A stretch of 64,000 nucleotides of DNA, from contig JAKSXM010000137.1 of assembly GCA_022575985.1 (NCBI GenBank), positions 23,020,001 to 23,084,000 of the forward strand, written 5' to 3'. Positions within the stretch are counted from its first letter, which is position 1, and each line of letters opens with the position of its first letter. This DNA is from Anagrus nilaparvatae. Taxonomy: Eukaryota; Arthropoda; Insecta; Hymenoptera; Mymaridae. Both the position numbers and the translations under genes were made by a program. The notes beneath the pieces were generated by a model that saw only the letters and a program-made list of their open reading frames with translations, was not told the origin of the DNA and ran no database searches. Shown one piece after another: positions 1 to 13,554 of this stretch.

Positions 1-1166
1 TTATTAAATAAATTATCCAGAAAACTTAATACATAAAACTCAAATGTTATGTTTAATAATTTTTATTTGTACATGTACATATTATTATAAACGATTCCTT
101 TTTTTTTTTGAAATATACATTTGTAATTTTAGTACAATGCTTTTAAAAATTTATTTTCATTGTCCTCTCCATTTTTATTTATAATTAAATAGAAAGTTGG
201 CTTTTTTTATGAGAGTAGATTTATTAGAAAAATACTTTTGATGAAGAGTTTTACAATATTTCATAGAAATTTATAGCTAATAGGCAAAATTTTAGAAACT
301 TCCATTGGCTATTTATCAAGATTTCAAAACCTTTTTGAAATTTTTATAGGAGACAAAAATTATGTTTATAAATTATAGTTATAAATTAAATTAAAATTGA
401 CTACTTTTACTTTACTTTTAACGTATTTCAACCATAAGCGTTTCATATATTTTTTGTTGTGACTTTTTAAATAATAATACTTACTTGCATTTTCATCAAA
501 AGTTAATTTTTTTTTATTAATCTTTTTTACTTAAAAAACTTTTCCTATTGATTTGTTAAAATTGCTTTAATAAACGGACTAATAAAATTGAAAAATATTA
601 AAAACTTTTTTATACTTAAAATTCTTTTATTACATTTATATTTACAAAATACTTATTTAATATTTTATACAACATAAATTTCTGGCGCATATAATAACAG
701 AGAGATTTAATAAAATTTATTTAACTTTTTTATATTGAAAGATTTGGAATATAATTTTGATTTTTATATACTGAAAAGCAAAAACAAAGATGATATGCAT
801 TTAATATATTTATCACAAAATTTTCTAAATTATTTTGCTCTGACATTTTTTATTTATTTTTATGTATAGTTTATATTATTAGTTAACTTGTCAAAATATT
901 TTAATTTTCTTTATCCATTGAATTTTATTTATCTAATTCTGAGGCATATTTTATATTAAAAAATTGCAAAAAGTTTAAACAAACGCTAATAATCAAGACA
1001 TATAAATTTAAATAAAGTGTTATTTACATAAGTGACTGACTCTGTTTGTAATGGCTAGCCTATATAATATAAATTGAGAATATTTTATATATTGCACATA
1101 AATTATTCTTTTGTCAAGCACAGCCGATTACATTTATATTTTATATTTTATGATTTTCATTTAAAA
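1..1166. other. AT-rich DNA 3' of the rabaptin gene
   Basis: Holds the 3' untranslated region of the rabaptin gene at its right edge. I see no other gene or clear repeat. Confidence 0.5.
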
Positions 1167-3407
1167 CTATGGAGGATCTCTACTAAAGAACGGAGCGGAT
1201 TCTTGTACTAATAAGGTATGACAAACGTTACAAACTTTTGTTGGCCTTTTATTTGGTCCGCTTTCTACTACATTTGATAGGCACGATTGACAAAAAATTT
1301 GACCACAATGTTTACAGTGAACCTAAAAATAAAATATTTTATTAACAAAATTTTAATTTACATAATTCTGTTAACTATTGAATAAATAAAATACCTTTTC
1401 TTTTTTCTTATTTGTTGAAAATGATATATGGCAAGTTGGACACTCTTTTACGTCTTCTTCAAATTGCCATCTTACTTCGGTTTCAGAATCTCGAATTTTT
1501 TGTAATTGTATCTATAAATAATTTAATTGAATTTTATGATAAATAGTTTTATAAATAGTCTTATGTAAAAATTTACTAACTTGTAAAGATTGAGTTAATA
1601 AAACAAAATCTTTTTGAGTTTGCTCTCCGGTGTTCAACTCTTGTTGCAAATTCGTTATTTGTTGCCTTAATTCTGCAATGTTCATTTCAGATTTATTTAA
1701 TTTATCCAGCAAATGTTGAATTTCTTTGTCTTTCTCCTCTTTTTCATTATTAATTCTTCCTATTTGTTCATGTAATAATTGAAGCTCACATTCTAATGAA
1801 TCGGCTAATTTTTGAGCTTCTTCTTTAGCAATTGTTGCTATAATTAACTCTTCACGTATCTTAAGAATACTGACATGTAATTCATCTACGGTATTAGGCA
1901 TGTTAATACTTTCATGTTGATAGTGTTCAGAGTTTTTGCTATATTTTCCCATTAAATATTCATTTTGTTGCTGCAACCTGTAAAAAAATAATTAAAAAAA
2001 ATATTCATCTTTGATTTGTTAAGCTAAATTATCTCTGTTTACTCAATAAGATGTCTTTGAACTTGCTCTCTATCCTTAGTAAGTCTATTTAATTCCCTTA
2101 TTGCTTTTTCTTTTGTACATGTATATTGCTGCTTTAAATCTTCTAAGATCTGCTTGGAAGTTTTGACAACCGATGTAAGATGTAAAACTTCGGTTTGATG
2201 CTCTTCTTTTTTTTCGTTCCATTTTTCTTCCATACCTTTCCGAAATTGTACTTCTTTCATTAAATCTTGCCTTTGAGATTCTAACATTTGGTCTGATTCT
2301 ATTAATTTTTTTGTTATATTTTTAACTTCCATTTGTATTCTTTGGAGCTGACTTTCATAATTAATGCACATATCACATACAGTTACTGAGGTATCTTTTG
2401 ACTTAGTTGATTTTTTTGATGGCTGTTCTTCCTTATATTTCTGTAATTCAGTATCAATTGTTCTTAACTTTTCTTTTAATGCTGTTATTTCATCTTCTAA
2501 TGGAACAACTAATGAACGCAAAACTTCTGCATCTTCAAAGGCCTAGAAATATTTAACTTATTTAATCAAATTTTTGAGTTGAAATTGAAAGTTTTTCTGC
2601 AAATCGTGCTTACCAAAATCAAACTTGCATAAATTAAAATTATCAGTTTTTATTTAACATTGTGAAAATATGTACTTACATGTCGTTTAGATTTTGCTGC
2701 ATTTTCATCATTGTCTGCACCTAATTGTGATGCTATTTTTTTAGCAAAAGATTTTGTCATGGTAGATACAGAAATGGGATGTCCTTCATGAGCAGATTGT
2801 TGCTCTATCTGTAATCTTAAATAATTATTCTCTTCCGATAATTTATTAATTTTAGTTTCAAGTTCTCTTCTAATTGCCATATTTTCATCTACAGTTGAAT
2901 CTATAATTTGCTGTAAAGAAGCACTTTCATCTTGAGCCTTACGTCTTTCTAAGAATATTTCATTTTGCATTTTTAAATCAGTTACTACAAGCTGGCTTTT
3001 AGCTTCATCTAACTCATTTTGCAATTTTATAATTTCTTCTTTTAACTTATCATTTTTTTCTTCACTTTTTCTCGCTTCTTCTGCAAACCATAATTTACAT
3101 ATTTTAAAATTTTAATTTTTCAATTTTTATTCAATTGAATTCTTACCTTCTTTTTGTAAAAATAATTCTTTCATTTTGGCTCTTTGAATATCAAATTCTT
3201 CTCGCATTTTACTATTTTCTTCCTCCAATCTTTTTACTTTGGTATCTAAATCTTCTTCTATGCGAGCAATAAGATGAAAAAAAAAAATATATTAATTTTA
3301 TTGTAAATTAAAACACACAGTTTTGTAAACTTACCATCGTTATTGACCATTTTTTCAACAATTGGATCTTTAGAAACAAGATTTTCTTCTTGTTCAACTG
3401 ACTCCAT
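1167..3407 (-). CDS. Rbpn-5: Rabaptin-5-like Rab effector with C-terminal FYVE-like zinc finger, 7 exons
   Basis: Seven exons joined by GT-AG introns: 3407-3335, 3257-3147, 3080-2680, 2542-2043, 1977-1581, 1511-1395, 1322-1167. They total 1755 nt (584 residues plus TAG) and stay in frame across phases 1, 1, 0, 2, 0 and 0. Most of the protein is coiled coil. Segments match the rabaptin family: RAKMKELFLQKEEE near residues 53-66, AFEDAEVLRSLVVPLEDEI at 196-214, CDMCINYESQLQRIQ from 251, and EQTQKDFVLLTQSLQ before residue 494. The C-terminus holds eight cysteines in FYVE-type spacing (518, 521, 536, 539, 544, 547, 564, 567). Rabaptin-5 is known to bind active Rab5 and Rabex-5 on early endosomes, and that role is inferred here. 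The finger lacks the full basic R+HHCR patch (KVHCKHCG instead), so lipid binding is doubtful. The protein is shorter than vertebrate RABEP1 (about 860 residues), which has no such finger. The first ATG follows an in-frame-poor AT-rich leader. Confidence 0.93.
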
Positions 3408-4841
3408 TTTTGATAATTATTTAATAAAAAAAGATTAAAAATTATACATGAAAAATGATCAATGACTTTTTATTACTTGTTATATTTTCATTGAAAATTT
3501 AAACAATTTCAATACACAAATTAACTTATTTAATAATTTAATATTTATATTAAAATTTTATAAATAAATATTTTTTCTTGTTATCACAATATTTTTTTAT
3601 GTTTTATGAGTCATCTTTTAAATGAAATAATGTAAGAAATGTCCTTCTTATAATTACAGTGAAAGAAAAAAAATCAATTTTTATACTTTTTATGATTGTG
3701 AAATAGATAAATAATGTTTTAAAATATTAACAATATTTTTCACTTAAGAATTTCGCTAAAAATCAAATAAAAATAATCAATTAAAAAATTTTTTTTGGAG
3801 TACATAGATAAGTACTTTTTACATGATAAGCACTTTGATGTTATAATATGTTTTTAATTTGCAGAACTTTGCTAAATATTAAATCTATTAAAATATAACC
3901 TCACTTTTCCTAATTACATTTGTTGGTAAGAATTTTCGCAAAAGAAGAGAAAAAAGGAAAATGCAAAAATATTTTATCTTCCCTTTATTTATCTCTCTAT
4001 TATACTTATAAAAGAAATTTTTGTTATCGATATCAAAAGATAATGTAGATGTTTAAGTTACCGACTGAAATTCGATTTGCAATTTAAATTACATTTTTGC
4101 ACTTTTTTTATTTATTATGTTGAAAATTAAATTAAAATGGAATATATAAAGTTTATTTTGGAAATTTCTAGATTAATATTATATATTGGGATTTTTTTGT
4201 CTCAGTTTTTATAAGATTCATTTAAAATAAATAGGTACTAATAAAAAATTTTTTGCAGAAAATTTTTTTGAATTTAAAAACTTATAAATATATGAAAAAG
4301 AAAAGTACTTATTTTAGCAGTAAAATATAAAATAAATATTTGCCAAAATATAGAAAATTTATTTATTACCAACGCACTATACAAATTTTAAAGCCAAATT
4401 TAATGACCGAAGAGTAAATTTAATATTATGATAGCATATTTCTCGTATTTAAGGGCCACTCAAAGATTTTATCGAGTTGAAATTTGCAATAAATCCAATA
4501 GTTAAATTTTTTCCATATTGCTGTGGATAGACTTTTTTTATATATCTTTAATGCAGAAATTAAAAGTTTTAAAAAATATTATTTTGGTACGTTTGTAATT
4601 GTAATCTACTAATTTTTGTAAATTTCTAATTCGCCCACAAATTCATTTTTAATCTTATCCATTAAAAATGTAGGTATATCCATACATTTTTTGTGAAATA
4701 TTTTTTTAGAATTTTAATCATAGAGATATTTTAACAATATTTCGATGGTTTTAATAATATAAAGATCTTTTAAATTATAGTACCTACTTATTTTAGAACA
4801 GGTAATTTTGAATGCGTTACCTATATATAGGTAAAAAAATA

Positions 4842-4944
4842 TAGCCCTTTCTCGACCTAATTAATTTTTTTTAATCTTGTGTGCTTTGACTATACTCTTT
4901 GGTATATGGAGTTAAAAAAAATTTATTAGGTCTAGAAAGGGCTT
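4842..4944. repeat. Short inverted-repeat element
   Basis: AGCCCTTTCTCGACCTAATT on the left pairs with ATTAGGTCTAGAAAGGGCT on the right around a roughly 60-bp centre. Likely a small MITE relic. Confidence 0.55.
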
Positions 4945-5702
4945 AATTTCAAATTTCCTAAAAAATGTAAATTGCTGACACACATAAGTATATCACTTAT
5001 TGGCTAAAATTTTTATTTATTTTAAATTAAACAAAAATATTTCTTAAATTCAAATAAATAATTCTTAAATAAAAAGTTAAAGAATTTTTGTGCACTCCTG
5101 AGAAAAAAAATAAGTATTTAGTGATTCTTTTCTTAAAATGTAGAAATATTTTTGAAAATCTGTCACATTTAATATATTTATGGTTTGCAAAAATAAATGT
5201 ATAAAATAAATAAATTATTATATAAACAAAATAATATCCCATATAAAATATAACATCAGTAATTTATCAAGTTAAATTTATTGCAAAAAGTCTTATTTAC
5301 TTATTTTTCTTTTTTTGGCGATAAGTTTTTTAAAAATATATAATAATAAAGAATGAATAAAATGAAGATATATACAATTATAAATAAAATGTATATGGGT
5401 CAAAATATTAATTTTTTGCATTTGGTGAAAAAAATTTTTGAACTATAAGCAACTTTTTACAAAATTTGTATTTTTGATCATGTTTTAAGACCCGAAATTA
5501 AAGGTTTTGCTTGAATTTTGATTTAGAAAAGCCTGTAAATTTGGCTTTGTAATAACTTGAATAAATAAATATTTTTAAATTATTATTTTTTCTGCACAAA
5601 TTTTGGTACATGTATGGGTAAGACACTTAATCATTGACAAGTTCAGGTGAAATTACACCCCTAAGGACCTTACAAAAATTTTCATGGAACTTTTTTTAGC
5701 AT

Positions 5703-5983
5703 ATAGTCCTGTGATCAGCAATAGTAATCACACCCATAAATTTAATTTAATAAATTCATTAGCCATGGAAAAAAAATTCTTGGAATTTATGTTTTTTGAC
5801 CCACTAAATATAAATCCGGTGGACTAATTATTGCAAAATTTTTCAAAAATTTGTTAATAACGAAAAATTGACTAGGATTCATGTTAAGTAGGTCGAAAGA
5901 CATAAATACCACCAATCTTTTTTCATGACTAATAAAATTAAATTTATGAGCCTGATTACTATTGCTGGCAACAGGACTAACAT
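5703..5983. repeat. Inverted-repeat element with stem of about 60 bp
   Basis: TAGTCCTGTGATCAGCAATA and onward at 5704-5766 pairs with 5925-5983 reversed, with a few mismatches, and continues into TTTAATTT. Probably a MITE. Confidence 0.55.
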
Positions 5984-8900
5984 TAATTCCAGACTGATTC
6001 CCAAAAATAATTTCTATAGAAACGCCTTAGCGTATTACCTGTAAAATTTCCCAGCTTTTATAAATTTTGGCGCATATATACTTATTTAACTTAAAAAATA
6101 TTTAAGATATATTAAAAAAATGTACAAAATGATCTTTTGCATAAAAATTCTCAACATAAAAAAAAATTTTTTCGGTATATATACGCTTAAACCCTCTCTC
6201 AATCATTATGTTTATCTCATATGCATATTTATGCGAAGACTTAAAAAAAAATATATATTACCACTTTTTTTTTTTAAAACGAAGTAAATCGTAAATATTA
6301 CAAATAAATATACATATAAACTTGACAGATAAAATACTAACAAAATATTTATGACATATACTCACATAGTGAGTTTATATATGTAAAGTAAAATATACTG
6401 GCAGTTTTGGTGAGAACGTCATTCGTTATCGGTTGCACCCACGCCGATTAATTTTCGGACATGAATTTTCTATATAATACATAAATACAGATCAAGAGAT
6501 GATGGCTGACCATTTGAAAATTCATCCCCTATATTCACTCTCTTTCTCACTCACTCTGTGTATATAAAGAAGATTTACTGATGATGATCACTTTTATAAT
6601 ACTCGTATATTTTGTACATTAATATCGATTTGTTAGATGAGAACGACAATGAATTGTTTATTGCTTGATAAAAAAATTTTGTATAAAATTTTAATTTTTT
6701 GTTTTTGTTTTTATGATAAATCATTGTTTTGTAACGAGTCATTTTTTTAATGGACTTAAAAGTATTTTTGTTGTACATACAGTGTTCAATTTTTATACTT
6801 TGTTGATTCCATTTAAATTTTCAATGACTCCTTAAAATTTTGGAAAATAAGGTTTTGCAATTTTTTCATGAGTGATTGCGAAGTATTTTCAGTTGTTTAT
6901 TAAAAATTTATTAAAATAATTTAAATTTATTAATTAAAATAATTTAAACAAAATTTTTGAAATGACTCTTTGTTTTTCGGTCTATCCTCTACAACTGGCC
7001 TATTTTTTAAGGATAAAAAGGGATTCACGTATAAAAAACACGATATTTGTTCACTAGGATCCAAGCTGTCCTAGCTGTGCCCAATCAAACTACATTTCAG
7101 CATTTCTTAATTTTCGGGATTAATTTTGTGTAAATCTTTAAAAAGTCCCAGATGCAAGCTCCAAAAGCATTCTCTAAGTAAAAGACGATAGTAAAAACTA
7201 CTTTCCGCTAAATTGGTTATCTCACATTCAATACGCATCCAGAGGAATCCAAAAATCAAGTCAGAATTTTCATTTTCTGTTAGGAAAAAGCGGGAAAATC
7301 GAAAAATTTTCAAAATCAGTTTTTTGAGCTTAAAATTGTTTTTTAAGCACTTAAAAGGCAAATGAGACAAAAAAAAGAGTTCACCACCATATTCTACAAA
7401 GAAAATATTTTTTAGGCTTATTTAGGGCGTTCAGAAAATAAAAAACAAACGTGTGGCAGAGAATGCGAAAAAAATCAAAATTGGAAAAACAGCTGCCAAC
7501 TCACAATCAGGCCACCTAGAACCTTGAAAATTGGACAGTAACCATATTTTTACGTACCAAACACAGTGCAATCTACATTTTTAAATTCAATTTATCATCT
7601 TCAGACAAGATTTGTAATAGCTCATTCATTTAAAATGTGAGCAAAGTCAACCTCAGTAAATTTTCGGTAAAAATTAAATTACCTAAAAATACTAAGCCAG
7701 ATGATTTTTATCATTAATTAATTGAACTTACAGGAAATGTGCTAATACATAATTAAATAATTTTATAAATATTTTAAATAAAATGGTATAAATAAATTTG
7801 TATTGCTATCTGAATCAAGTATTATAAATGTTTATCCAACATGTTATTCAATAAGTATTTTAAAAATTAAATTTTTAGAAATTGATAAGAAAAAAAAATA
7901 ATTTTAAATTTCTGTCAATTATATTTATTTTTACACATTTTTTTTAAATACAGTGTAGAGAAAATAAAAATAACATTTGTAATAAAAATTTTAACTTGAT
8001 TATAAATTTTTGAACATGCACTTTTTTTTAATAATAATAATAATGAAAAATAAAATTTACTAATGCAGATTAGACTTTGAATTAATTTGAAATTTTTTAA
8101 AGCTTACACCAGTGCTATTTATTTAAAATAATTTGATTTTCATAATTAATGACATAGCATAGTAAACTAATTTTCATTTGTTTATAATTTTAGAAATTTT
8201 GGATATAAATCTAAACAGAGTTTTCACAAATTTTTTTTTTTTTTAATAGAGTTAGACAGCTGACTAGAGTTACGTCTGTACCTTACTTCAGTAATAGGGT
8301 ACAGGTTCTGCCCTATAAAAGTTTGCAAAATATATTTTTTTCAATGAAAGCTCTGTTACAGCAGGTTTCGATCCAAATTTCTACATTTACATATGAGGAA
8401 TTTACATAAAACCTTATTTAAAAAATGAATTTTTAAAATTACAATTTAAGCATTTTTTGCAAAAATTCTTACAATTCAGATCTTTCCATTGAAATCCCCC
8501 ATAAAAAATCAACATCAGCTAAAGTCGAATATATAAAACTTTATCTTTTTCATTTTAATATACATAAATAGACAAAATATATATAATTAACGTCAATTTA
8601 AAAAAAGTATATATTATAATAAAGTAATCAGATTTTACCATATCTCGTTAAAAAAACTGCATATTTATATGTTTTATTCAAATTCAATATTCTTTTATCA
8701 GTCAATATGCAATATAAAAAAAAAAAACAAAATAAGAAAAGAAAGAAGACAAACAAGATGGCATATATGGCACTCATTGGATTTTCTATATCAAGACAGT
8801 AAATTCAAGATTTTATTCATTCTGTATCGAAGTTTATAGTGTCCCTTACTTTTTTTAACATCATTTTATATTACATACACATTTTATATATCAGATATTT

Positions 8901-9727
8901 TTACAAGCTCCTCTTTCTCTCTCTCTCTCTTTGACTGAATTATGTTCTGATGTCTTGTGCTGAGACGTTTGCATATCTTTGAACTTCATTCTTACTTTTT
9001 TATTTACCTTATAAGAGAATAAAAATGCATCTTTTTTTTTTATGATGATTGAAGAGAAATAAATTTTTTATTTTTATGCTAAAAAGAATGTTTTTAATAA
9101 TAAAAAAATTTTAATTGTCGTTAAAAAAAAAATAAATTGATTTATCTGAATTGAATGAAAAAAAAAATTTTATTTAATTGAAGAAATATTTTAGAAGGAA
9201 TTTGTTTATACATCAAAAGAAAAGAAACAAATCGATCGAGACAAACGATAATAGAATTTACCTTCTCGCGTGCGAGAAATCACATATATTCATCGAATGT
9301 TTTGTATAGAAGAAAAAAAATCGTTTAAGTCAAAAAAAAAAAAGAGAGTTAAAAGACAGTATGAAGACAGATTTAGGGAATCATTTGACAGGATCGAGGG
9401 CTCTATAAAAGGACGATTCCTTTTTTTTTTTTGCTATGTTTGATTTTATGTGTATAAAAAATGTTGGTGTAAAATAAATTGTAAAAAAGAAGTGCTTTTT
9501 TGTATTCGTATTAAAAATCAATTTATATACAGATGTTTTTTTATAAAGGAGTTTTTTTCGAATAATGATTGTCAAGGGTGTCCCTTTTTTTTAAAAGTAT
9601 TTGATTGATTTGATTTAGATTCTGTAAGTAAATATTTGAAGTCATGAGTAATTTTTTTTTTTTTTTAGACTTTAATCTTTATTTATTTACTATTCTTTTA
9701 AATAACGAATGAATTTTTTTACAAAAT

Positions 9728-9836
9728 TTTGGTATCTGGTACCTAAATTTGAGCTGAATTTGTCATCAGCTAGTAATACTTCAGAGCTTGCGTAGAAAAC
9801 TTTTTGATTTTTAGTTAATAATAATTTTTTGTAATA

Positions 9837-9840
<4 letters not shown>
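9728..9840. repeat. Orphan copy of the unit right-hand end
   Basis: This stretch matches 32938-33017 plus 34063-34080, the outer flank of unit 2 with the LINE removed. It lies directly left of unit 1, where no further unit precedes it. Confidence 0.65.
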
Positions 9841-9877
<37 letters not shown>

Positions 9878-9950
9878 TTATATATATATTATTATTATTA
9901 TTATATTATAATTATATAATATATATAATATATATATATTATATATATAT
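9841..9950. repeat. AT microsatellite
   Basis: Nearly pure (TA)n with ATT interruptions. Confidence 0.9.
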
Positions 9951-10013
9951 TATGAAAATAAGGCGATGCACCTTTTTGGGCTTTTGGACCCATTTTCCTT
10001 TGTAATAATCTTC

Positions 10014-10330
10014 AGTATTGATATCTTTCTCTATAAAACTGAAATGTAACGAATTTTGTCATCGATTTACTCTGGCGCACGCGCTGTAATGTTTTAATAG
10101 CACTATACTCTCGCGCGTTAAATAATTTTTTATTATTATTGAATTATAATTGAATCTTTTATTAATTATTAATAATAAAATTTTGGGTATTTTTCATTAT
10201 AATCTTTCTCTATAAAACTGAAATGTCTGTCATCGATTTACTCTGGCGCACGCGCTGTAATGTTTTAGCAGCTCTATACTCTCGCGCGTTATTTAATTTT
10301 TATTATTATTGAATCTTTTAAAATAATTAA
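10014..10330. repeat. Two tandem copies of a repeat of about 180 bp
   Basis: The block starting ATCTTTCTCTATAAAACTGA and running through CTGGCGCACGCGCTGTAATG to CTCTCGCGCGTTA occurs at 10020 and again at 10200. It is rich in GCGC in otherwise AT-rich DNA. Confidence 0.7.
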
Positions 10331-10619
10331 TTATTAATAACATTTTGGGTATTTTTCATTATAATTTAAATATAAATAAGAAATATAATAATTTTCTCAT
10401 TTTATTATACAATCTTCTAAAAATTTCGTCTTCGATTTTATCTAATTAATCGATTCATTTTTGCTCTGCAGTGTCAGTTGCGCGCTGTACAAAAAATTGT
10501 AAAACAATTTTAAATATTAATTTTTTAATTTATTATATTGTAAACTGTCAAAATAATAATAAATTTTAATAAAAAATATTTAAACTATAATAAAACATTA
10601 CATCTGTAGATGCGACATA

Positions 10620-11590
10620 AATAATATATGAAAACTCATTCGAGTATTTCATCATCCTATTATAAAATTTTGCTGTACAGGACAAAAGAAAAATTAATGT
10701 CGAGGGTCGAAAAGGGTTCCAGTCCAAGGTGCGTAGCACTGAGGGACAGTAATCAATATGTATTTGCATTCAGATACGATATATATTTTTTTCTTTAAAT
10801 AAATTTTGAAAATAAAAATAATATTGGTTTTTATTTATGATAATATATGAAAACTCATTGGAGTATTTCGTCATCCAATTGTAAAATTTCTCCGTCCAGG
10901 ACAAAAGAAAAATTTATTTCGAGAGATCGTAATAAATTAGTATTTGCATTCAGTTGCGATATTAAATATTTTTTTCTTGAGGTAAATTTCTCTATCTCTA
11001 AAAAACTCATACTATGACATAATTTTTCGTCTAATTTATTCGTGTTGTGATTGGTTGCGCAGATTATTTCATGATTTATTTCATTAGCTCTAATTTTTAT
11101 TATCTTTTAAAATATTTAATTATTAATAAAATTTTGTGTAAAAAATACGGAATTAAGAAATACAATAATTATTTTATAATAGAATCTTCTAAAATCGTCA
11201 GCTTTATCTATTTGGTAGTTTCATTGATGCTCTGTAGTGTGTGAGCGGCGCGCTGTATACAAATTTGTAGACAATTGTAAATATTAATTTTTTAATTTAT
11301 AATAATGTAAACTGTAAAAATAATTATAAATTTTAATGAAAAATGTTTCAACTAATAGAAAATTAATTATATTTGTAGATGCGATGTATAACAAGAAAAT
11401 TAATTCGAGTATTTCGTCATCGTATTAAAAAATTTCGTCGTCCAGAACAAAAGAAAAATTTATTTTGAGGGATGAAAAGGATTGTGGCCCGAGGTGCGTA
11501 GCACCGAGGGACAATAATGCAATATTTTTTTCTTGAGATAAATTTTGAAAATAAAAATAATAATGGTTTATTAAAATTATGAAAAAAGTT
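10620..11590. repeat. Three diverged copies of a dispersed repeat module
   Basis: Copies at about 10629, 10851 and 11396 share CGAGTATTTC, ATCATC, CAGGACAAAAGAAAAATTTA and a tail GATAAATTTTGAAAATAAA. Two share AGGTGCGTAGCAC followed by GAGGGACA. No coding sequence is supported; the open frames here are fortuitous. Confidence 0.6.
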
Positions 11591-11682
11591 CATTATTTGA
11601 AATTGACATCTCACTGTACAATTGTTTTCATTTGTGAATTAAACCACATTTTTGTTACGATTAAATATGAAATATGATCTGA

Positions 11683-11728
11683 GGGGGTTGGCGCGCTTCA
11701 GCGCGCAGGGGGCTTGCCCCCTAGTTCA
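11683..11728. repeat. Paired GC-rich hairpins
   Basis: GGCGCGCTTCAGCGCGC is followed immediately by AGGGGGCTTGCCCCCT and then TAG, in AT-rich surroundings. This could be the end of a mobile element (Helitron-like 3' ends carry a hairpin before CTRR), but no partner end was found. Confidence 0.45.
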
Positions 11729-11841
11729 GTAAAAAATTTCATTAGCCTTAAAAAAGTGATATTTTATAAAATTTTTTAATGTGGCAAAATAACTTTATTT
11801 AATACAGAAGACTTTTTTACATGTTCACCCGAATTTTAAAA

Positions 11842-12102
11842 TTAGCAAATTGTTCTTTTTTGGTGAAGGGGCAAGACTGATCGACCACCTCCTTCCTCTG
11901 GATTACGAGCCTGGATATATATAAATAAAAAAAAGATGCTGACAAAAATAAAGTTCAAAATAAAAAGAAGTGATCCAACCACTAATCCAACGAATGCGAC
12001 AGCAGGGAGTAAATATACATAAGCTGGATATATTGCCATACCGCGACTCAAAAGAAGTCTCAGATCTTTTTTCAACCAATTATTTCTACTTGTAGTTTGC
12101 AT
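11842..12102 (-). CDS. Companion small membrane-protein-like ORF of unit 1
   Basis: An 86-residue frame from the ATG at 12102 begins MQTTSRNNWLKKDL. It has a long hydrophobic stretch (LLPAVAFVGLVVGSLLFI and on) and then ARNPEEGGG. It may contain an unspliced mini-intron, since a T-rich run ends in CCAG just before ARNPEE. I do not recognise the family. The same sequence occurs in units 2 and 3 with disabling changes, so unit 1 may itself be a relic that happens to stay open. It lies 3' of the microexon gene on the same strand, about 3.1 kb away. Confidence 0.3.
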   Translation of the reverse strand: MQTTSRNNWLKKDLRLLLSRGMAIYPAYVYLLPAVAFVGLVVGSLLFILNFIFVSIFFLFIYIQARNPEEGGGRSVLPLHQKRTIC

Positions 12103-12419
12103 GATGTAAAAAAAAAGTATCACAATAAATAAAAAAAGTTGAAATAATCAAGTATGAAAGATGAAAATTGAAATTGGGACGTATGATGTTTGATTTAACA
12201 TATAATATCGAAAGATTTTTTTTTGGTAGGCGTCAACATATTCACATGCAGTATAAAGTGTGGATTAAATGTATTAATTTTGTTTAAGAGTAATTCTAAA
12301 GAAGAAGTTACACGTTTATTGTTGACAGAATAAATTTTTTAATTTTACTGTTTTTGGTTTTTTAATTCATTATCATAAAGCGTAAAATTTTGAAGATTTT
12401 AGTCTTAATATTAATACAG

Positions 12420-12545
12420 ATTTATGGACTTAGAATAATATCGATTTAGGGACTTGGAATAATTCAGGTGCAAGGACTTGGAATCATTCAGGTTCGGGGA
12501 CTTGGAATAATTCAGGTTTAGGGACTTGGAATAATGTCGATTAAG
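12420..12545. repeat. Minisatellite, unit about 27 bp (GGACTTGGAATAATTCAG)
   Basis: About five degenerate copies of GGACTTGGAATAATTCAGGT. The same array recurs in unit 2 at 24240-24370, and inverted, degenerate relatives lie at 59150-59270. Confidence 0.7.
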
Positions 12546-13554
12546 GATTACAAATTATAAAAATAGAAAATTGTATTATAATGTTGAGTAACATTTGTAT
12601 TATACCTAGTCCTCATCGGGAAGTAAACACGTTCCATATATTTAGGTTGTGTTTACACAAACCGGTTATAAGTTTTTCATATTGTTAACGCAAGTTGTAG
12701 AATTACAGATGGGACCATCTCACACAGGTGGTAGGAAGAGAAAAAATGGATCTACGATGAGGCATAATTCTGTTTATCTGGCTTCAAAATATTAGTTTAA
12801 CCACCAAATCACAGCTTATTGCAAAAAAAATTTTTGTGTATGAGTCCTTAAAAATGGAAAAATTTTAAATTAAAATTTAAAGAATTATTATTTATTTCTT
12901 ACCTTTTTCGGTACCCTACAACGAAAAAATTGTCAAAAAAAAATTGTTTGCCCTTTTAATCAGCACTTTATTGATTAAAAAACTTGATTTATAAGGAATT
13001 TTAGCCAATTCAAATGGTTTTGTGCGAATAAAGCGAAAATTTCTAAAAATGCAAAAGTTTTAAAAATTACTTAAATCTATTTATATCAGGATTTTTGGTC
13101 TCTCCGATCTGGTGAACCATATTGATTTAAGTTTTTCACTATTTCAAAACTTTTCTGGTACCAAACAACGAAAAATTAAAAAAAAAAAAAAATTGGACAT
13201 TTTTCCATATATACCCCTTTCAATTTTGACCAAAATAAAAATTGTCAAAAAAATGCGTTTCCCTTTTTCATTATCACTTTTTTTGCTAGAAAATTTGATT
13301 TATAATGATTTTTAACCAGTTCAAATGTTTTTATGCGAATAAAGCCAAAATTTCTTAAAATGCAAAAATTTTAAAACTCACTTAAATCCATTTACATCAT
13401 GTTTTTTGGGCTCTATGACCTGGGGAACCATATTGATTTAAGTTTTTCACTGTTTCAAACCTTTTTCGGTACCAAACAACGAAAAATTTGAAAACAAAAA
13501 AAATCTGAAATAATATCTGTTGTAGTTTCTATATATTTTGATATTATTCTTTAT

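Larger units (their letters stand above)
3408..9727. other. Gene-poor AT-rich region 5' of the rabaptin gene
   Basis: Contains the two inverted-repeat elements at 4842 and 5703. A less AT-rich stretch at 7020-7560 carries an 87-codon open frame without support. CT-rich patches lie at 6530-6560 and 8910-8935. No gene could be assembled on either strand. Confidence 0.5.

Noticed and set aside
7107..7370. 87-codon frame in a less AT-rich patch
   Set aside because: No recognised family, no splice partner, and the patch looks like an old non-coding repeat.
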